64,000 nucleotides of DNA from Streptomyces gardneri (GTDB lineage Bacteria; Actinomycetota; Actinomycetes; Streptomycetales; Streptomycetaceae), in the NCBI RefSeq assembly GCF_006539185.1, contig NZ_BJMN01000012.1, forward strand, positions 62,001 to 126,000. Direction: 5' to 3'. This document shows, piece by piece, positions 63,011 to 64,000 of this stretch. The notes below the pieces were generated by a model. The model worked only from the letters and a program-made list of their open reading frames with translations. It had not been told where the DNA came from and ran no database searches. Numbering within the stretch: the first letter of the stretch is position 1; every line of letters starts with the position of its first letter. The position numbers and the translations under genes were made by a program.

Positions 63011-64000
63011 GCAGCCGACGGCGACCCCGCGCGCGGTCTTCCACGAGGAGCCCTTCCCCGAGCTGTTCGGGCTCGCCACCGAGGCGGTCCTCAGTGACGA
63101 CGGGGAGTGGATCGCGGTCAGTTCGGTGCTGTCGCAGCTGAGCCGGGTGGCGGTCTACCGCACCGCCGACCTCTCCTGCGCGCACGTCCTGACCGTGGCC
63201 ATGGAGACGGAGACGATGGCCTTCCACCCCACGCTCCCGCTCCTCGCCATCGGCTTCGACAACGGCGACGCGTACATGCGCGAGGGCCGCCTCGTCCTCC
63301 TCGACCCCACAAGCGGCCACCGCGTCGACTTCGCCGATCCCCACTGGGGTGTCGAGCTGATCCGCTGGACGGACGCGAGCACCCTCGAACTCACCTTCTG
63401 CGCCATGCACGACGGGGTGGAGTTCGAGCGGTCCGGGGCCGTCGTGGCCCGCGAGGAGTGGCGCGGCCTCGCCCCCGACGCCGTCGACCTGTCCGCCCTC
63501 CGCAAGCAGCCGCTCGCCCCGGACGCCCCGCTCCCGTACCCCGACCGGGGTCCCGCGCCGCAGGTCCTGCGGGCGCTCGCCGAGCGGGCCGGTCTGACCT
63601 ACGAGGGCAGGGGCGGGGTCCGGGCCGTGGCGGGGCTGAGCGACGGCCGGGTGCTCGCCACCCGGAAGCACACCGCGCTCGAATGCCGGGCCCCCGACGG
63701 GACGCTGCTGTGGAGCGTGCCCGCACCGTCGGCGGTCGGCGGCACGCGGATCGAGGTCTCGGCCGACGAGCGGACGGCACGCGTCGTCGTCGCCGGCCCC
63801 GACTCCCGCACCCGGACCGACTTCCCGCTCGTCGACACCTCCGACGGCACGGTCCTCGACAACCCCTCGGTGCCCTTCTCGGCCGCGCTCTCGGCCCGTA
63901 CGGACGGGGCGTGGGCGATCCGGGACACGTACGACCGCAGCAGCGAGAAAGAGGGTCCCGACCCCAACACCCGGGTCTTCGCCGCCGACGGCACCCCGCT
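63003..64000 (+). CDS. Beta-propeller-like protein, 3'-truncated by window edge
   Basis: ATG 63003; the frame stays open to the right edge (332 visible codons). Repeating blade-like segments (LSDDGEWIAVSSVLSQLSRVAVYR, LPLLAIGFDNGDAYMREGRLVLLD, LSDGRVLATRKHTALECRAPDGTLLWSV, VSADERTARVVVAG) suggest a WD40/YVTN-type propeller. No signal peptide. Coupled to the upstream hypothetical gene. Function unknown. Confidence 0.75.
   Translation, partial: MPEQPTATPRAVFHEEPFPELFGLATEAVLSDDGEWIAVSSVLSQLSRVAVYRTADLSCAHVLTVAMETETMAFHPTLPLLAIGFDNGDAYMREGRLVLLDPTSGHRVDFADPHWGVELIRWTDASTLELTFCAMHDGVEFERSGAVVAREEWRGLAPDAVDLSALRKQPLAPDAPLPYPDRGPAPQVLRALAERAGLTYEGRGGVRAVAGLSDGRVLATRKHTALECRAPDGTLLWSVPAPSAVGGTRIEVSADERTARVVVAGPDSRTRTDFPLVDTSDGTVLDNPSVPFSAALSARTDGAWAIRDTYDRSSEKEGPDPNTRVFAADGTP

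Overview
The window is about 72% GC with strong G/C third-position bias, frequent GTG starts, and GGAGG-type ribosome sites. It carries bldM, whiD, a ShbA-type sigma factor, icmB, groEL1 with a His-rich tail, and Ser/Thr kinases. This is a Streptomyces (or very close relative) chromosome core. Identifications rest on reading translations and motifs; no database search was run. I see no tRNA, rRNA, insertion sequence, prophage or CRISPR array.

Layout. 0-6.7 kb: a 5'-truncated SWIM protein, a DUF5691 protein, icmB (convergent), a lipase and an M23 peptidase with an odd Gln/aromatic repeat region. 6.7-16.6 kb: pcrA, an NlpC/P60 endopeptidase, a two-component pair whose kinase carries PspC, a divergent PspC protein, DoxX and membrane proteins. 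16.8-24 kb: class II aldolase, guaA, chorismate mutase behind a probable Phe/Tyr attenuator, GMC oxidoreductase and succinic semialdehyde dehydrogenase. 24.2-31.9 kb: three tandem membrane-anchored Ser/Thr kinase paralogues; the middle one looks like a pseudokinase. 32-39.7 kb: glpD, a nucleotide-sugar dehydrogenase lacking its catalytic Cys, a membrane protein, guaB3, guaB and shbA. 39.8-43.7 kb: the bldM/whiD developmental pair, then LysR, MOSC and SDR genes.

43.7-52.6 kb is a carbohydrate-use locus. A secreted beta-helix protein and a DUF2264 protein are divergent from a DeoR/LacI-hybrid repressor, a sugar ABC transporter without its own ATPase, and a 2-hydroxyacid dehydrogenase. TTCGATC-type inverted repeats lie at both promoter regions. 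52.6-56.1 kb is an 1148-residue STAND-like ATPase with a long helical-repeat tail, function unknown. 56.1-64 kb: a SnoaL-like protein, groEL1/groES under two CIRCE operators, a polysaccharide deacetylase, a THUMP-like methyltransferase and two unknowns, the last running off the window.

The strongest leads are the aromatic leader-peptide attenuator, the pseudokinase within the kinase trio, the STAND ATPase, the Cys-less nucleotide-sugar dehydrogenase, the competing-hairpin leader before the lipase, and the repressor operators of the carbohydrate locus.
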